Shown: piece by piece, positions 1 through 11,166 of the stretch | Layout of the letters: every line of letters begins with the position of its first letter | How positions within the stretch are numbered: position 1 is the stretch's first letter | The notes under the pieces: generated by a model | Database searches by the model: none | Seen by the model: only the letters and a program-made list of their open reading frames with translations | What the model was told of the DNA's origin: nothing | DNA from: Roseomonas mucosa | GTDB lineage: Bacteria > Pseudomonadota > Alphaproteobacteria > Acetobacterales > Acetobacteraceae | Direction of reading: 5' to 3' | Assembly (NCBI GenBank): GCA_945878375.1 | Contig: CAMDWG010000011.1 | Coordinates: forward strand, 1 to 64,000 | Length of the DNA: 64,000 bases | Translations under genes and position numbers: made by a program

Positions 1-28
1 TGGCGCGCCCGCCGCGGCGGGCGCGCCA
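1..28 (-). terminator. Perfect inverted repeat, likely terminator of the aldehyde dehydrogenase gene
   Basis: Bases 1-13 and 16-28 are perfect reverse complements with a two-base spacer, a 13-bp GC-only stem. It lies just downstream of the stop codon (33-35) of the minus-strand aldehyde dehydrogenase gene, where a terminator is expected. No U-run follows inside the window, so intrinsic termination is inferred from position and stem strength. Confidence 0.6.
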
Positions 29-32
29 GCCG

Positions 33-1544
33 TCAGCCCATATTCACCATGATGGTCTTCTTGTGCGTGAAGTGCTCCAGCATCGCCTCCAGCGAGGCTT
101 CCTTGCCGAGGCCCGAGGACTTCACGCCGCCATAGCTCAGGTTCGCCTGCACCACGAGGTTCTGGTTGATCTGCACCAGCCCCGCTTCCAGCCGGTGCGC
201 CAAATCCAGCCCGACCTTCAAATTGTTGGTCCAGAGGCTCGCGGCCAAGCCGTATTCGCTATCATTGGCCGCGGCCAGCACGCTTTCGGGATCGTCGAAG
301 GGCTGGATCACGGTGACGGGGCCGAAGATCTCCTCCCGCACCAGGCGGCTGCTGCCATCCAGGCCGGTGAAGATCACGGGCTGGATGAACAGACCCTTCT
401 TCAGCGCGGGATCGGTCGGCATGGCGGAACACACATGCGCGGTCGCACCCGGCGTCGCGGCGCCTTCCGCGATATAGGCCTTCACCTTCTCCATCTGGCC
501 TTCGCTGACGATGGTGCCGATGTCGGTCTTCTCGTCCAGCGGGTCGCCCATGACCATCGCATCCACCGCCGTCTTCATCGCGGTCACGAAGCGGTCGAAG
601 ATCGGGCGCTCGACATAGATGCGGCTGGCGGCCGTGCAGCTCTGCCCCTGGCGGGTGAAGCGCATCGACGTCAGCGCGCCGCTGACCGTCTTGTCGAAGT
701 CGCAATCGGCGAAGACGATCATCGGCGACTTGCCGCCGAGTTCCAGCGTCACCGGTACCAGCTTCTCCGCCGCCGCCTTGGCGACGATCTTCCCGGTCTC
801 GACGGAGCCCGTGAAGGTCACCTTGCGGACCTGCGGATGGGCCACCAGCGGCGCGCCGCATTCCGGGCCGAAGCCGGACACCATGTTGAAGACGCCGGGC
901 GGCAGGACGCGGTTCAGGATCTCGCAGATGCGGAGCACGGCCAGCGGCGCTTCCTCGGCCGACTTCACCACCACCGTGTTGCCGGCCACCAGCGCGGGCG
1001 CGACCTTCAGCGCCATCAGCAGCATCGGCACGTTCCACGGGATGATGGCGCCGACGACGCCGAGCGGCTCGCGCACCGTGACGGAGAGCACATTCGGCGC
1101 GAAGGGCACGCTTTCGCCCTTCAGCTCCGAGCCGAGGCCGCCGAAGAATTCGAAGACGTCGGCGACGACATTCGCCTCCACCCGGCTTTCGGTGCGCAGC
1201 GCCTTGCCGGTCTCGAGCGCGATGAGGTGGCCGAGTTCATCGACATGCGCCTTCAGCGCGGTGGCGCAGGCATGGACCATCGCGCCGCGCTTGCGCGCCG
1301 GCACCTTGGCCCAAGCCTTCTGCGCGGCGGCGGCGGCGGCGACTGCGGCGTCCACATCCGCCGCATCGCCCTCCGCCGCGCGGCCAATCTCCTGCCCCGT
1401 GGCGGGGTTCACCACCGCGAAGGTCTTGCCCGACAGCGCCGGAACGTAGCGCCCCCCGATGAAGTGATGCCCGGAAAGGGCACGTGCCAGGGCAAAGCAG
1501 TCGTTGGTCGGCGCTTCGGGGGTCGGGTGGGGACGGTCGAGCAT
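33..1544 (-). CDS. NAD(P)-dependent aldehyde dehydrogenase
   Basis: A 503-residue cytoplasmic enzyme of the aldehyde dehydrogenase superfamily, oxidising an aldehyde to a carboxylate. Visible landmarks are the PWN motif (Asn171), Lys194 of the cofactor site, FTGS near 244-247, the general base Glu268 in LELGG, and the nucleophile Cys303 in GQSC. Length is normal for the family. The ATG at 1544 is preceded by a strong GGAGGAAA site; longer in-frame extensions lack family similarity. It is divergent from a CoA-transferase gene 141 bases away, and with the hydrolase, SDR and solute-binding gene that follow suggests a catabolic island. The aldehyde substrate cannot be read from sequence; many aromatic and aliphatic aldehyde dehydrogenases look like this. 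Confidence 0.93.
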   Translation of the reverse strand: MLDRPHPTPEAPTNDCFALARALSGHHFIGGRYVPALSGKTFAVVNPATGQEIGRAAEGDAADVDAAVAAAAAAQKAWAKVPARKRGAMVHACATALKAHVDELGHLIALETGKALRTESRVEANVVADVFEFFGGLGSELKGESVPFAPNVLSVTVREPLGVVGAIIPWNVPMLLMALKVAPALVAGNTVVVKSAEEAPLAVLRICEILNRVLPPGVFNMVSGFGPECGAPLVAHPQVRKVTFTGSVETGKIVAKAAAEKLVPVTLELGGKSPMIVFADCDFDKTVSGALTSMRFTRQGQSCTAASRIYVERPIFDRFVTAMKTAVDAMVMGDPLDEKTDIGTIVSEGQMEKVKAYIAEGAATPGATAHVCSAMPTDPALKKGLFIQPVIFTGLDGSSRLVREEIFGPVTVIQPFDDPESVLAAANDSEYGLAASLWTNNLKVGLDLAHRLEAGLVQINQNLVVQANLSYGGVKSSGLGKEASLEAMLEHFTHKKTIMVNMG

Positions 1545-1685
1545 GGGTTTCCTCCGGCGTGTCCGGGACCTAATAGGGGGCGGGAACAGTGCGGCGCCAG
1601 ACCCCCCCAAGGACAAGGCCAGAACAAGGCTTGTCGGCCAAGGGGGGCAGGGCCTGCCAGCGTTTGAGAGAGTCGAGAGGATATC

Positions 1686-2897
1686 ATGGCAGAAAAGGCG
1701 CCGACGGGCCCGCTGAAGGGTCTCAGGGTCCTCGACCTCACTCGGGTGCTGGCCGGGCCGACCTGCACGCAGATGCTGGGCGATCTGGGGGCGGAGGTCA
1801 TCAAGATCGAGCGCCCCGGCGCCGGCGACGACACGCGCGCCTTCGCGCCGCCCTTCTGGCCGAATACCCAGGAAAGCGCCTATTTCCTCGGGGTCAATCG
1901 GAACAAGAAGTCGCTGACGCTGGATATCGCGGCCGAGGAAGGCCAGGCGATCATCCACAGCCTGCTCGACGCTTGCGACATCCTGGTCGAGAACTTCAAG
2001 GTCGGCGCGCTGGCCAAGTATGGCCTGGGCTTCGAGCAGCTGAAGGCGAAGCATCCGGGCCTGATCTATTGCTCGATCACCGGCTTCGGCCAGACCGGTC
2101 CCTATGCGCCGCGCCCGGGCTACGATTCGCTGATCCAGGGCATGGGCGGCGTGATGTCCCTGACCGGGGAGCCGGATGGCCTGCCGCAGAAGGTCGGCGT
2201 GCCGGTCGCGGATCTGTTTGCCGGGCTCTATGGGTGCATCGGCATCCTGGCCGCTTTGCGCCACCGCGAACGGACGGGGCAGGGGCAGCAGGTCGATATC
2301 GGGATGCTCGATACCTCCGTCGCCTGGCTGGCGAACCAGGGGATGAACTTCCTGGCAACCGGCGAGAACCCGCCGCGACTCGGCAACCAGCATCCGAACA
2401 TCGTGCCCTACCAGGTCTTCCCGACGCAGGACGGGCACATGGTGCTCTCCGTCGGCAACGACCCGACCTTCGAGCGCTTCTGCAAGGCCTTCGGCCAGGA
2501 AGCCCTGCTGGCCGATGAGCGCTTCGCGACCAATGCCGCGCGCGTCGCCAACCGCCAGCTGGTCACCGACACGCTGACGCCCGTCATGCAGTCCAAGACC
2601 ACCACCGAATGGGTGGAGGCGCTGGAAGCGCTGAAGATCGGCTGCGGCCCGATCAACAAGCTGTCCCAGGTCTTCGAAGATCCGCATGTGCAGGCGCGCG
2701 GCTGTGTGGTGGAACTCGACCACGCCTCGGGCGAGACGGTGAAGGTGCTGGCCAACCCCGTGCGCCTGTCCGGCACCCCGGCCGATTACCGCGTTCCCCC
2801 CCCGCTGCTCGGCGAGCATTCCGAGGAAGTGCTGTCCGGCCTGCTCGGCATGACGGCGGCGCAGATCGCGGCGCTGAAGGATCGTAAGATCGTCTGA
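1686..2897 (+). CDS. CaiB/BaiF (family III) CoA-transferase
   Basis: A 403-residue family III CoA-transferase, which moves CoA between acyl-CoA and a free carboxylate through an aspartyl-CoA thioester. The N-terminal LKGLRVLDLTRVLAGP and the segment GVPVADLFAGLYG, whose Asp176 aligns with the catalytic aspartate of formyl-CoA transferase, are typical, as are NFK and RPGYD in between. The ATG follows a GAGAGG-type ribosome site. It is divergent from the aldehyde dehydrogenase and followed by a strong hairpin at 2905-2947, so it is probably transcribed alone. Likely role: activating a carboxylate used by the neighbouring catabolic genes (inference). Substrate unknown. Confidence 0.92.
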   Translation: MAEKAPTGPLKGLRVLDLTRVLAGPTCTQMLGDLGAEVIKIERPGAGDDTRAFAPPFWPNTQESAYFLGVNRNKKSLTLDIAAEEGQAIIHSLLDACDILVENFKVGALAKYGLGFEQLKAKHPGLIYCSITGFGQTGPYAPRPGYDSLIQGMGGVMSLTGEPDGLPQKVGVPVADLFAGLYGCIGILAALRHRERTGQGQQVDIGMLDTSVAWLANQGMNFLATGENPPRLGNQHPNIVPYQVFPTQDGHMVLSVGNDPTFERFCKAFGQEALLADERFATNAARVANRQLVTDTLTPVMQSKTTTEWVEALEALKIGCGPINKLSQVFEDPHVQARGCVVELDHASGETVKVLANPVRLSGTPADYRVPPPLLGEHSEEVLSGLLGMTAAQIAALKDRKIV

Positions 2898-2904
2898 GAG
2901 CGCC

Positions 2905-2947
2905 CCATAAAACCGGGTCGCGCCGTCGGCGCGACGCGGCTTTATGG
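2905..2947 (+). terminator. Hairpin terminator after the CoA-transferase gene
   Basis: A long near-perfect inverted repeat begins eight bases after the CoA-transferase stop: the arms CCATAAA...GTCGCGCC and GGCGCGAC...TTTATGG flank a three-base loop, with small internal mismatches. The 3' arm contains TTTAT. It probably ends the upstream transcript. Confidence 0.7.
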
Positions 2948-2993
2948 AGACCCCGGCCTGGGCGCTGTTCCTGCGCGGTTGCCCTGCATTGCC

Positions 2994-3036
2994 GCGGCAA
3001 AGCCGCGGCGCCGCCCCAGCCCCGCGGCTTTGCCGC
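2994..3036. repeat. Inverted repeat with 15-bp perfect arms
   Basis: Arms 2994-3008 (GCGGCAAAGCCGCGG) and 3022-3036 (its exact reverse complement) flank 13 bases. It lies in the 203-base gap between the CoA-transferase and the hydrolase. The CGCGGCTTTGCCGCG core resembles a hairpin at 14071-14086 before ribH, so it may belong to a repeated intergenic family. A second terminator is also possible. Confidence 0.6.
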
Positions 3037-3100
3037 GCCATGGCGCTTTGCGGGCGGGATCGGGTAAGGCAGGCTGCGCCGCGCCGCCCGAGGAGCCCCG

Positions 3101-3946
3101 ATGACCCCGCGCCAACACCGTCTTCGCTACCTTCTCGCCGGCGGCTTCCATTCCCTCGCCTGGACCGAATGGGGGCCGGCGGATGGCGCGCCCATTCTTT
3201 GCGTGCATGGGCTGACGCGAACGGGGCGGGATTTCGACATGATCGCCGCCGCGCTCGCAGCACAGGGGCGGCGCGTGCTGTGCCCGGACCTGCCCGGCCG
3301 GGGCGGGTCCGAATGGCTGCCGGACCCGATGCTCTACACGCCGCCGTCCTATGTCGTCGCCCTGGCGCACCTGCTGGCGCGGCTCGACGGGCCGGTGGAT
3401 TGGGTCGGGACCTCCCTCGGCGGTATCTGTGGGATGATGGTGGCGGCCGGGACGGGGCACCCGATCCGCAGGCTCGTCCTGAACGATATCGGCAGCCGCG
3501 TCCCGTCCTCCGCCGCCGATCGCATCGCGGCCTATATCCGGCTGCCGCACGCCTTCCCCGACCTCGCGGCGCTGGAGGCGCATCTGCGCCAGGTCCATGC
3601 ACCCTTCGGCCCCTTGACCGACGCCCAATGGCGCCACCTGGCGCAAACCAGCGCCCGCACCCTGCCGGATGGCCGGCTCGGCCCGCATTACGACCCCGGC
3701 ATCGCCGCGCCCTTCGAGCAATCGCCGACCGGGCCGGTGGACCTCTCCCTGGTCTGGTCCCGCGTCGCCGTGCCGATTCTGCTGATCCGCGGCGCTGAGA
3801 GCGACATCCTGGATGCGGACACAGCGGCGGAGATGGCGACCAGGCCCGGCGTGCGGCTGGCGGTCCTGCCCGGCATCGGCCATGCGCCGGCGCTGATGGA
3901 GCCAGGGCAGATCGCCCTGGTTGCGGAGTTCCTCGCCGGCATGTGA
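3101..3946 (+). CDS. Alpha/beta-fold hydrolase
   Basis: A 281-residue soluble alpha/beta hydrolase. The oxyanion HG motif is at 36-37, the nucleophile elbow GTSLGG places Ser105, the acid is probably Asp235 and the base His261 in GIGHAP, giving a complete triad. Length is typical. The ATG follows a GAGGAGCC stretch. The stop codon lies 50 bases before the SDR start, so the two are probably co-transcribed. The family covers esterases, C-C bond hydrolases and haloperoxidase-like enzymes, and the substrate cannot be assigned; the setting suggests small-molecule catabolism. Confidence 0.9.
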   Translation: MTPRQHRLRYLLAGGFHSLAWTEWGPADGAPILCVHGLTRTGRDFDMIAAALAAQGRRVLCPDLPGRGGSEWLPDPMLYTPPSYVVALAHLLARLDGPVDWVGTSLGGICGMMVAAGTGHPIRRLVLNDIGSRVPSSAADRIAAYIRLPHAFPDLAALEAHLRQVHAPFGPLTDAQWRHLAQTSARTLPDGRLGPHYDPGIAAPFEQSPTGPVDLSLVWSRVAVPILLIRGAESDILDADTAAEMATRPGVRLAVLPGIGHAPALMEPGQIALVAEFLAGM

Positions 3947-3996
3947 CGCGCCGTGCCCCCACCCCGCGCGTTGCACCCGGGTTGGAGGAAACGCGG

Positions 3997-4731
3997 ATGG
4001 GGCGACTGGACGGCAAGGTGGCGCTGATCACCGGCGCGGCGCGCGGCATGGGGGCGGCGACGGCGCGGCTATTCCTGGCCGAAGGCGCGCGGGTGGTCGT
4101 CACCGACATCCTCGACGCGGCCGGGGAGGAACTGGCGCGGGAGCTTGGCGCTGGCGCGCGCTGGCAGCATCACGACGTGGCGCGGGAGGACCACTGGGAC
4201 GCCGCGGTGCGCGCGGCGCGCGGGGCCTTTGGCGGGCTCGATATCGTCGTGAACAATGCGGGCATCTACCAGCCATCCCCGCTTGACGACTGCAGCACGG
4301 AGCTGTTCGAGCGGACATGGCGGGTGAACCAGCTTGCCGTCTTCCTCGGCATGCGCGCGGCGGTGCCGGCGCTGCGCGCGCGGGGCGGGGGTGCGATCGT
4401 CAACATCTCCTCCATCGCCGGGCTGCGCGGCTTTCCGGGCGCGGTGGCCTATGTCGGCACGAAATGGGCGGTGCGGGGGATGACGAAGACTGCGGCGGTC
4501 GAGCTCGCACCCGACCGGATCCGGGTGAACTCCGTCCATCCCGGCCTGATCGACACGCCGATGATCGCGGCCAACACGCCGGAGGTGAATGCGGGCATCG
4601 TGGACGCGACGCCGCTGAAGCGCGCGGGCACCGCCGATGAGGTGGCGCGGCTGGTGATGTTCCTGGCCTCGGACGAAGCCAGCTACATCACCGGCGCAGA
4701 GGTCGCGATCGACGGCGGCTGGACCGCCTGA
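3997..4731 (+). CDS. Short-chain dehydrogenase/reductase (SDR), classical type
   Basis: A 244-residue classical SDR oxidoreductase. The cofactor motif TGAARGMG is at 12-19, NNAG at 86-89, and the catalytic set is Ser138/139, Tyr152 and Lys156 in YVGTK. Asp37 at the end of the second strand favours NAD(H). The start at 3997 is chosen because GGAGG sits nine bases upstream; a longer in-frame start at 3943 would overlap the hydrolase. It resembles hydroxysteroid/3-oxoacyl-reductase-like SDRs, but the substrate is unknown. It probably acts with the upstream hydrolase and the following solute-binding gene. Confidence 0.92.
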   Translation: MGRLDGKVALITGAARGMGAATARLFLAEGARVVVTDILDAAGEELARELGAGARWQHHDVAREDHWDAAVRAARGAFGGLDIVVNNAGIYQPSPLDDCSTELFERTWRVNQLAVFLGMRAAVPALRARGGGAIVNISSIAGLRGFPGAVAYVGTKWAVRGMTKTAAVELAPDRIRVNSVHPGLIDTPMIAANTPEVNAGIVDATPLKRAGTADEVARLVMFLASDEASYITGAEVAIDGGWTA

Positions 4732-4828
4732 CGGGCAAAGCCCAAGCCCGCTTGACGGCGCGGCCCGGCCAACGCCCAATCGGCGCAAGGAAGCGTCGCG
4801 CCGTGGCGACGCCCGGGAGGAAAGACGC

Positions 4829-5809
4829 ATGATCACCCGCCGAACGCTCGCCCTTGCCGGTGGCGCGCTGCTCGCGATGCCCTCGCTCGCCCGCGCGCAG
4901 GCCTGGCAGCCCAATGCGCCGATCCGCATCATCGTGCCCTTCCCGGCGGGCGGCACCACCGACATCCTGGCCCGGCTCTACGCGCAGCGCCTGACGGAGA
5001 CGCTGGGCGTGTCCGTCGTGGTGGAGAATCGCGGCGGCGCGGGCGGGTCGATCGGCGCGGATGTGGTCGCGAAGGCCGGCGCGGACGGCCAGACGCTGCT
5101 GTTCCACAACCTCACCTTCTCCACCACCACCGCCGCGCTGGAATTCGTCAACCGCGCGCCGCATTCGATCGAGCGCGACTTCGCGCCCATCACGCTGGGC
5201 GCCAACGTGCCGATGATGCTGCTGGTGAATGCCCAGGTGCCCGCACGCAACCTGACGGAGCTGGTGGCCTGGGCGAAGGCGCAGAACCCGCCCGCCTTCT
5301 ACGGCTCGACCGGCCCGGGCAGCACGATCAACCTGATCGGGGAAGTACTGAAGCGCGATGGCGGGTTCCAGATGGAACACGTCCCCTTCCGCGGCGCCGC
5401 GCCCCTGGTGCAGGAGATGCTGGCCGGCCGCATCGCCTTCGGCGGCGACCAGCTGTCGTCCTCCCTGCCGCATATCCGTGCCGGGACGCTGCGCCCCATC
5501 GCGACGCTGGCCGCGCAACGCGCCCGCGCGCTGCCTGAGATCGCAACCGTCCGCGAGCAGGGCTTCCCGAATGCCGAGCTGCTGGGCTGGAACGGCTTCT
5601 TCGCCCCGGCGCGGACGCCGGAGCCGGTGCTGGCGCGGCTGCATGCCGAGATCGCGGCCGCCGCGCGCCACCCGCCGCTGGCGGCTCGCATCACGGAACT
5701 CGGCGCCGAGCCGGGCGGCAATTCGGCGGCCGAATTCGGCGCCTCGGTCCACGCGCAGATCGCGGCGGTGCGGCCGCTGGTGCGCGAACTCCGGATGACG
5801 GTGGAATAA
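4829..5809 (+). CDS. Tripartite tricarboxylate transporter substrate-binding protein (Bug/TctC family)
   Basis: A 326-residue periplasmic solute-binding protein of the Bug family, which captures carboxylates or related small organics for tripartite tricarboxylate transporters. It has an Arg-Arg N-terminus and hydrophobic stretch (residues 1-23, predicted cleavage at ARA-Q), followed by the family hallmark IRIIVPFPAGGTTDILAR and later VVENRGGAGG. GGGAGG lies eight bases upstream of the ATG. No TctA/TctB membrane genes are adjacent, which is common because Bug proteins are often orphans. It is the last gene of the catabolic island and is followed by a bidirectional terminator. Confidence 0.92.
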   Translation: MITRRTLALAGGALLAMPSLARAQAWQPNAPIRIIVPFPAGGTTDILARLYAQRLTETLGVSVVVENRGGAGGSIGADVVAKAGADGQTLLFHNLTFSTTTAALEFVNRAPHSIERDFAPITLGANVPMMLLVNAQVPARNLTELVAWAKAQNPPAFYGSTGPGSTINLIGEVLKRDGGFQMEHVPFRGAAPLVQEMLAGRIAFGGDQLSSSLPHIRAGTLRPIATLAAQRARALPEIATVREQGFPNAELLGWNGFFAPARTPEPVLARLHAEIAAAARHPPLAARITELGAEPGGNSAAEFGASVHAQIAAVRPLVRELRMTVE

Positions 5810-5818
5810 AGACGGGGC

Positions 5819-5838
5819 AGGGGGGCTCTGACCCCCCT
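5819..5838. terminator. Bidirectional terminator between convergent genes
   Basis: AGGGGGG and CCCCCCT form a 7-bp stem with a six-base loop, followed by CCCTTTAT on the plus strand. It lies between the stop of the Bug-family gene (5809) and the stop of the minus-strand small gene (5843), so it can serve both transcripts. Confidence 0.7.
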
Positions 5839-5842
5839 CCCT

Positions 5843-8708
<2,866 letters not shown>

Positions 8709-8770
8709 TCACACCAGCCCTTGGGGTTCGCGGTTCCGCACGGCACCAGGGCGTGGTAGTCGCTTGCCGC

Positions 8771-9232
8771 ATGAACCCCGTTGAAACACCGGTCGCGCTC
8801 GGCGCCGACCATGCCGGGACCGGCCTGAAGGCGACGCTGCGCGAGGCGCTGGAAGCCGCCGGCCACCCTGTCCTCGACCTCGGCACCCATGGGCCGGAGA
8901 GTGTGGACTACCCGGATTTCGCCGCCGCCGTCGCGGCCGCCGTGGTCGATGGGCGCGCCCGCTTCGGCGTGCTGGTCTGCGGCACCGGCATCGGCATCTC
9001 CATCGCCGCGAACCGCAACCCCGGCATCCGCTGCGCCCTGGTCCATGACACGACCGGCGCCCGCCTGTCGCGGGAGCATAACGACGCCAATGTCATCGCG
9101 CTCGGCGCCCGCGTGATCGGGCCGGAGGTCGCGCTCGATGCGTTGCGCGCCTTCCTCGCCACCCCATTCGCCGGCGGCCGCCATGAGCGCCGCGTCAGGA
9201 TGCTCACCCCGGATTGGAGCCAGCGCCCATGA
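8771..9232 (+). CDS. rpiB: Ribose-5-phosphate isomerase B
   Basis: A 153-residue RpiB/LacAB-family isomerase interconverting ribose 5-phosphate and ribulose 5-phosphate. The phosphate-binding ADHAG (12-16), the active cysteine Cys70 in VCGTGIG, and SREHNDAN (100-107) are present. Length is normal. The stop overlaps the glyA start (ATGA), so the two are translationally coupled. The pairing rpiB-glyA-nrdR-rib is common in alphaproteobacteria. Confidence 0.95.
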   Translation: MNPVETPVALGADHAGTGLKATLREALEAAGHPVLDLGTHGPESVDYPDFAAAVAAAVVDGRARFGVLVCGTGIGISIAANRNPGIRCALVHDTTGARLSREHNDANVIALGARVIGPEVALDALRAFLATPFAGGRHERRVRMLTPDWSQRP

Positions 9233-10530
9233 ACGAGACCGCCCCTTCCGTCACCCCGGCGCGCTTCTTCCAGGCCCCCGTCGCGGAGACGGACCCGGAA
9301 CTGGCCCATGCCATCGGCCTTGAACTCGCCCGCCAGCAGGACGGGATCGAGTTGATCGCCTCGGAGAACATCGTCTCCCGCGCGGTGATGGAGGTGCAGG
9401 GCTCGGTCCTGACCAACAAGTATGCCGAGGGCTATGCGGGCCGGCGCTATTACGGCGGCTGCGAATTCGTGGACATCGCCGAGACCCTGGCGATCGAGCG
9501 CGTGACCAAGCTGTTCGGCTGCAATTTCGCGAACGTCCAGCCGCATAGCGGCGCGCAGGCCAACCAGGCGGTGTTCCTGGCGCTGCTGCAGCCGGGCGAC
9601 ACCTTCATGGGCCTCGACCTCGCGGCCGGTGGGCACCTGACCCATGGCGCCCCGGCGAACCAGTCCGGCAAGTGGTTCAAGCCGGTGCCCTATACGGTGC
9701 GCCGCGAGGACCAGCGGATCGACATGGCGGAGGTCCGGCGCATCGCGCTGGAGAACAAGCCGAAGCTGATCATCGCGGGCGGCTCCGCTTATGCCCGCCA
9801 TTGGGACTTTCCCGAGTTTCGCGCCATTGCCGATGAAGTTGGCGCCTATTTCATGGTGGACATGGCCCATTTCGCGGGGCTCGTCGCGGGCGGGGCGCAT
9901 CCGTCCCCGATCCCGCATGCGCATGTCGTCACCACCACCACCCACAAGACTTTGCGCGGGCCGCGCGGCGGCCTGATCCTGACGAATGACGAAGCGCTGG
10001 CGAAGAAGTTCAACTCCGCTGTCTTCCCGGGCCTGCAGGGCGGGCCGCTGATGCATGTGATCGCCGCCAAGGCGGTGGCCTTCGGGGAAGCGCTGCGCCC
10101 CGAATTCCGCAGCTACGCCCGCCAGGTGGTCGCCAATGCCCAGGCGCTGGGTGCCGAGTTGCAGGCGCAGGGCCTCGACCTCGTCACCGGCGGCACCGAC
10201 AACCACCTGGTGCTGGTGGATCTGCGGCCGAAGAAGCTGACCGGCAAGCTGGCGGAAGGCGGGCTGAACCGCGCCCACCTGACCTGCAACAAGAACGCGA
10301 TCCCCTTCGACCCCGAGAAGCCGATGGTGACCTCCGGCATCCGCCTCGGTTCCCCGGCTGCGACGACGCGCGGCTTCGGCGAAGCCGAGTTCCGCCAGGT
10401 GGCGCAACTGATCGGGGAAGTGCTGGATGGGCTGACCACCGCCGATGCGCCGGACGGCAACAGCGCGGTGGAAGCCAGCGTGAAGGCCCGCGTGCTGGAA
10501 TTGTGCCAGCGCTTCCCGATCTACCAGTAG
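9229..10530 (+). CDS. glyA: Serine hydroxymethyltransferase
   Basis: A 433-residue PLP enzyme converting serine and tetrahydrofolate to glycine and methylene-tetrahydrofolate. Family motifs include LIASENIVS (42-50), [13 protein letters not shown] (65-77), and the PLP lysine Lys240 in [14 protein letters not shown]. The ATG at 9229 is preferred to an in-frame TTG 15 bases earlier because it forms the ATGA overlap with rpiB. The roughly 175 bases after its stop hold a hairpin-rich repeat, so termination before nrdR is possible. Confidence 0.97.
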   Translation: MNETAPSVTPARFFQAPVAETDPELAHAIGLELARQQDGIELIASENIVSRAVMEVQGSVLTNKYAEGYAGRRYYGGCEFVDIAETLAIERVTKLFGCNFANVQPHSGAQANQAVFLALLQPGDTFMGLDLAAGGHLTHGAPANQSGKWFKPVPYTVRREDQRIDMAEVRRIALENKPKLIIAGGSAYARHWDFPEFRAIADEVGAYFMVDMAHFAGLVAGGAHPSPIPHAHVVTTTTHKTLRGPRGGLILTNDEALAKKFNSAVFPGLQGGPLMHVIAAKAVAFGEALRPEFRSYARQVVANAQALGAELQAQGLDLVTGGTDNHLVLVDLRPKKLTGKLAEGGLNRAHLTCNKNAIPFDPEKPMVTSGIRLGSPAATTRGFGEAEFRQVAQLIGEVLDGLTTADAPDGNSAVEASVKARVLELCQRFPIYQ

Positions 10531-10595
10531 CGCCCCGCCAAGGCCCCTGCCCAAATGGAACAGGCCGCCCAGGCCCGAACCCGCGCATGGAGGAT

Positions 10596-10614
10596 CCGGC
10601 CGCACAGCGGCCGG
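10596..10614. repeat. Perfect 8-bp hairpin (CCGGCCGC/GCGGCCGG) after glyA
   Basis: Arms 10596-10603 and 10607-10614 are perfect reverse complements around ACA. It sits 66 bases after the glyA stop and may terminate or process the rpiB-glyA message. No T-run follows. It lies close to the repeat copy at 10657-10699. Confidence 0.55.
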
Positions 10615-10656
10615 CGCCCCCCACCTGCCAGCGCGGCCAGGCGCACCCGTTGCGCG

Positions 10657-10699
10657 GCGAAGCCAAGGCCGCGGAGCGGCCGCCCGGCGCTTGAGGGCA
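10657..10699 (+). repeat. Intergenic repeat copy A, upstream of nrdR
   Basis: This 43-base stretch aligns with 14084-14130 before ribH: both run GCGAAGCCAAGG, a hairpin, then CCGCCCGGCG and TGAGGG. The hairpin here is GGCCGC/GCGGCC around GGA (10667-10681); in the other copy the stem has one more G and one more matching C, a paired change that keeps base pairing. It ends seven bases before the nrdR ATG. Confidence 0.65.
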
Positions 10700-10706
10700 T
10701 CGGTTA

Positions 10707-11159
10707 ATGCGCTGTCCCTTTTGCGGCAATGAAGACACCCAGGTGAAGGACAGCCGCCCGGCGGAGGATGGCGCCTCCATCCGGCGCCGCCGGTCCTGCC
10801 CCGCCTGCGGCAACCGCTTCACGACCTTCGAACGCGTGCAACTGCGCGAGCTGATCGTTATCAAGTCCGATGGCCGCCGCATGCCCTTCGATCGTGACAA
10901 GCTCGCGCGGTCGGTGCGGATCGCGCTCCGCAAGCGCCCCTTCGACGAGGAGCGGATCGAGCGCATCGTCAACGGCATCCAGCGCCGTCTGGAAGTGGAA
11001 GCCGATAGCGAGGTGACATCCCGTCGCATCGGCGATGTCGTGCTCGACACGCTGCGCGATGTGGATCAGGTGGCCTATGTGCGCTTTGCCTCGGTCTACC
11101 GGAACTTCCGCGAAGCCAAGGATTTCCAGGCCTTCCTGGGCCAGATCGACGGAATCTGA
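10707..11159 (+). CDS. nrdR: Transcriptional repressor NrdR
   Basis: A 150-residue repressor of ribonucleotide reductase genes. It has a zinc ribbon with Cys3, Cys6, Cys31 and Cys34, followed by an ATP-cone domain (about 45-140) that senses ATP/dATP. Length and motif order are canonical. No strong ribosome site is visible before the ATG, and the intergenic repeat ends seven bases upstream, so the leader structure may matter for initiation. It is followed after seven bases by ribD. Confidence 0.97.
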   Translation: MRCPFCGNEDTQVKDSRPAEDGASIRRRRSCPACGNRFTTFERVQLRELIVIKSDGRRMPFDRDKLARSVRIALRKRPFDEERIERIVNGIQRRLEVEADSEVTSRRIGDVVLDTLRDVDQVAYVRFASVYRNFREAKDFQAFLGQIDGI

Positions 11160-11166
11160 GGCGGCG

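Noticed and set aside
1545-4109. Upstream extension of the aldehyde dehydrogenase frame
   Set aside because: The extension runs antisense to the CoA-transferase and hydrolase genes and is not similar to dehydrogenases; a strong ribosome site marks the start at 1544.
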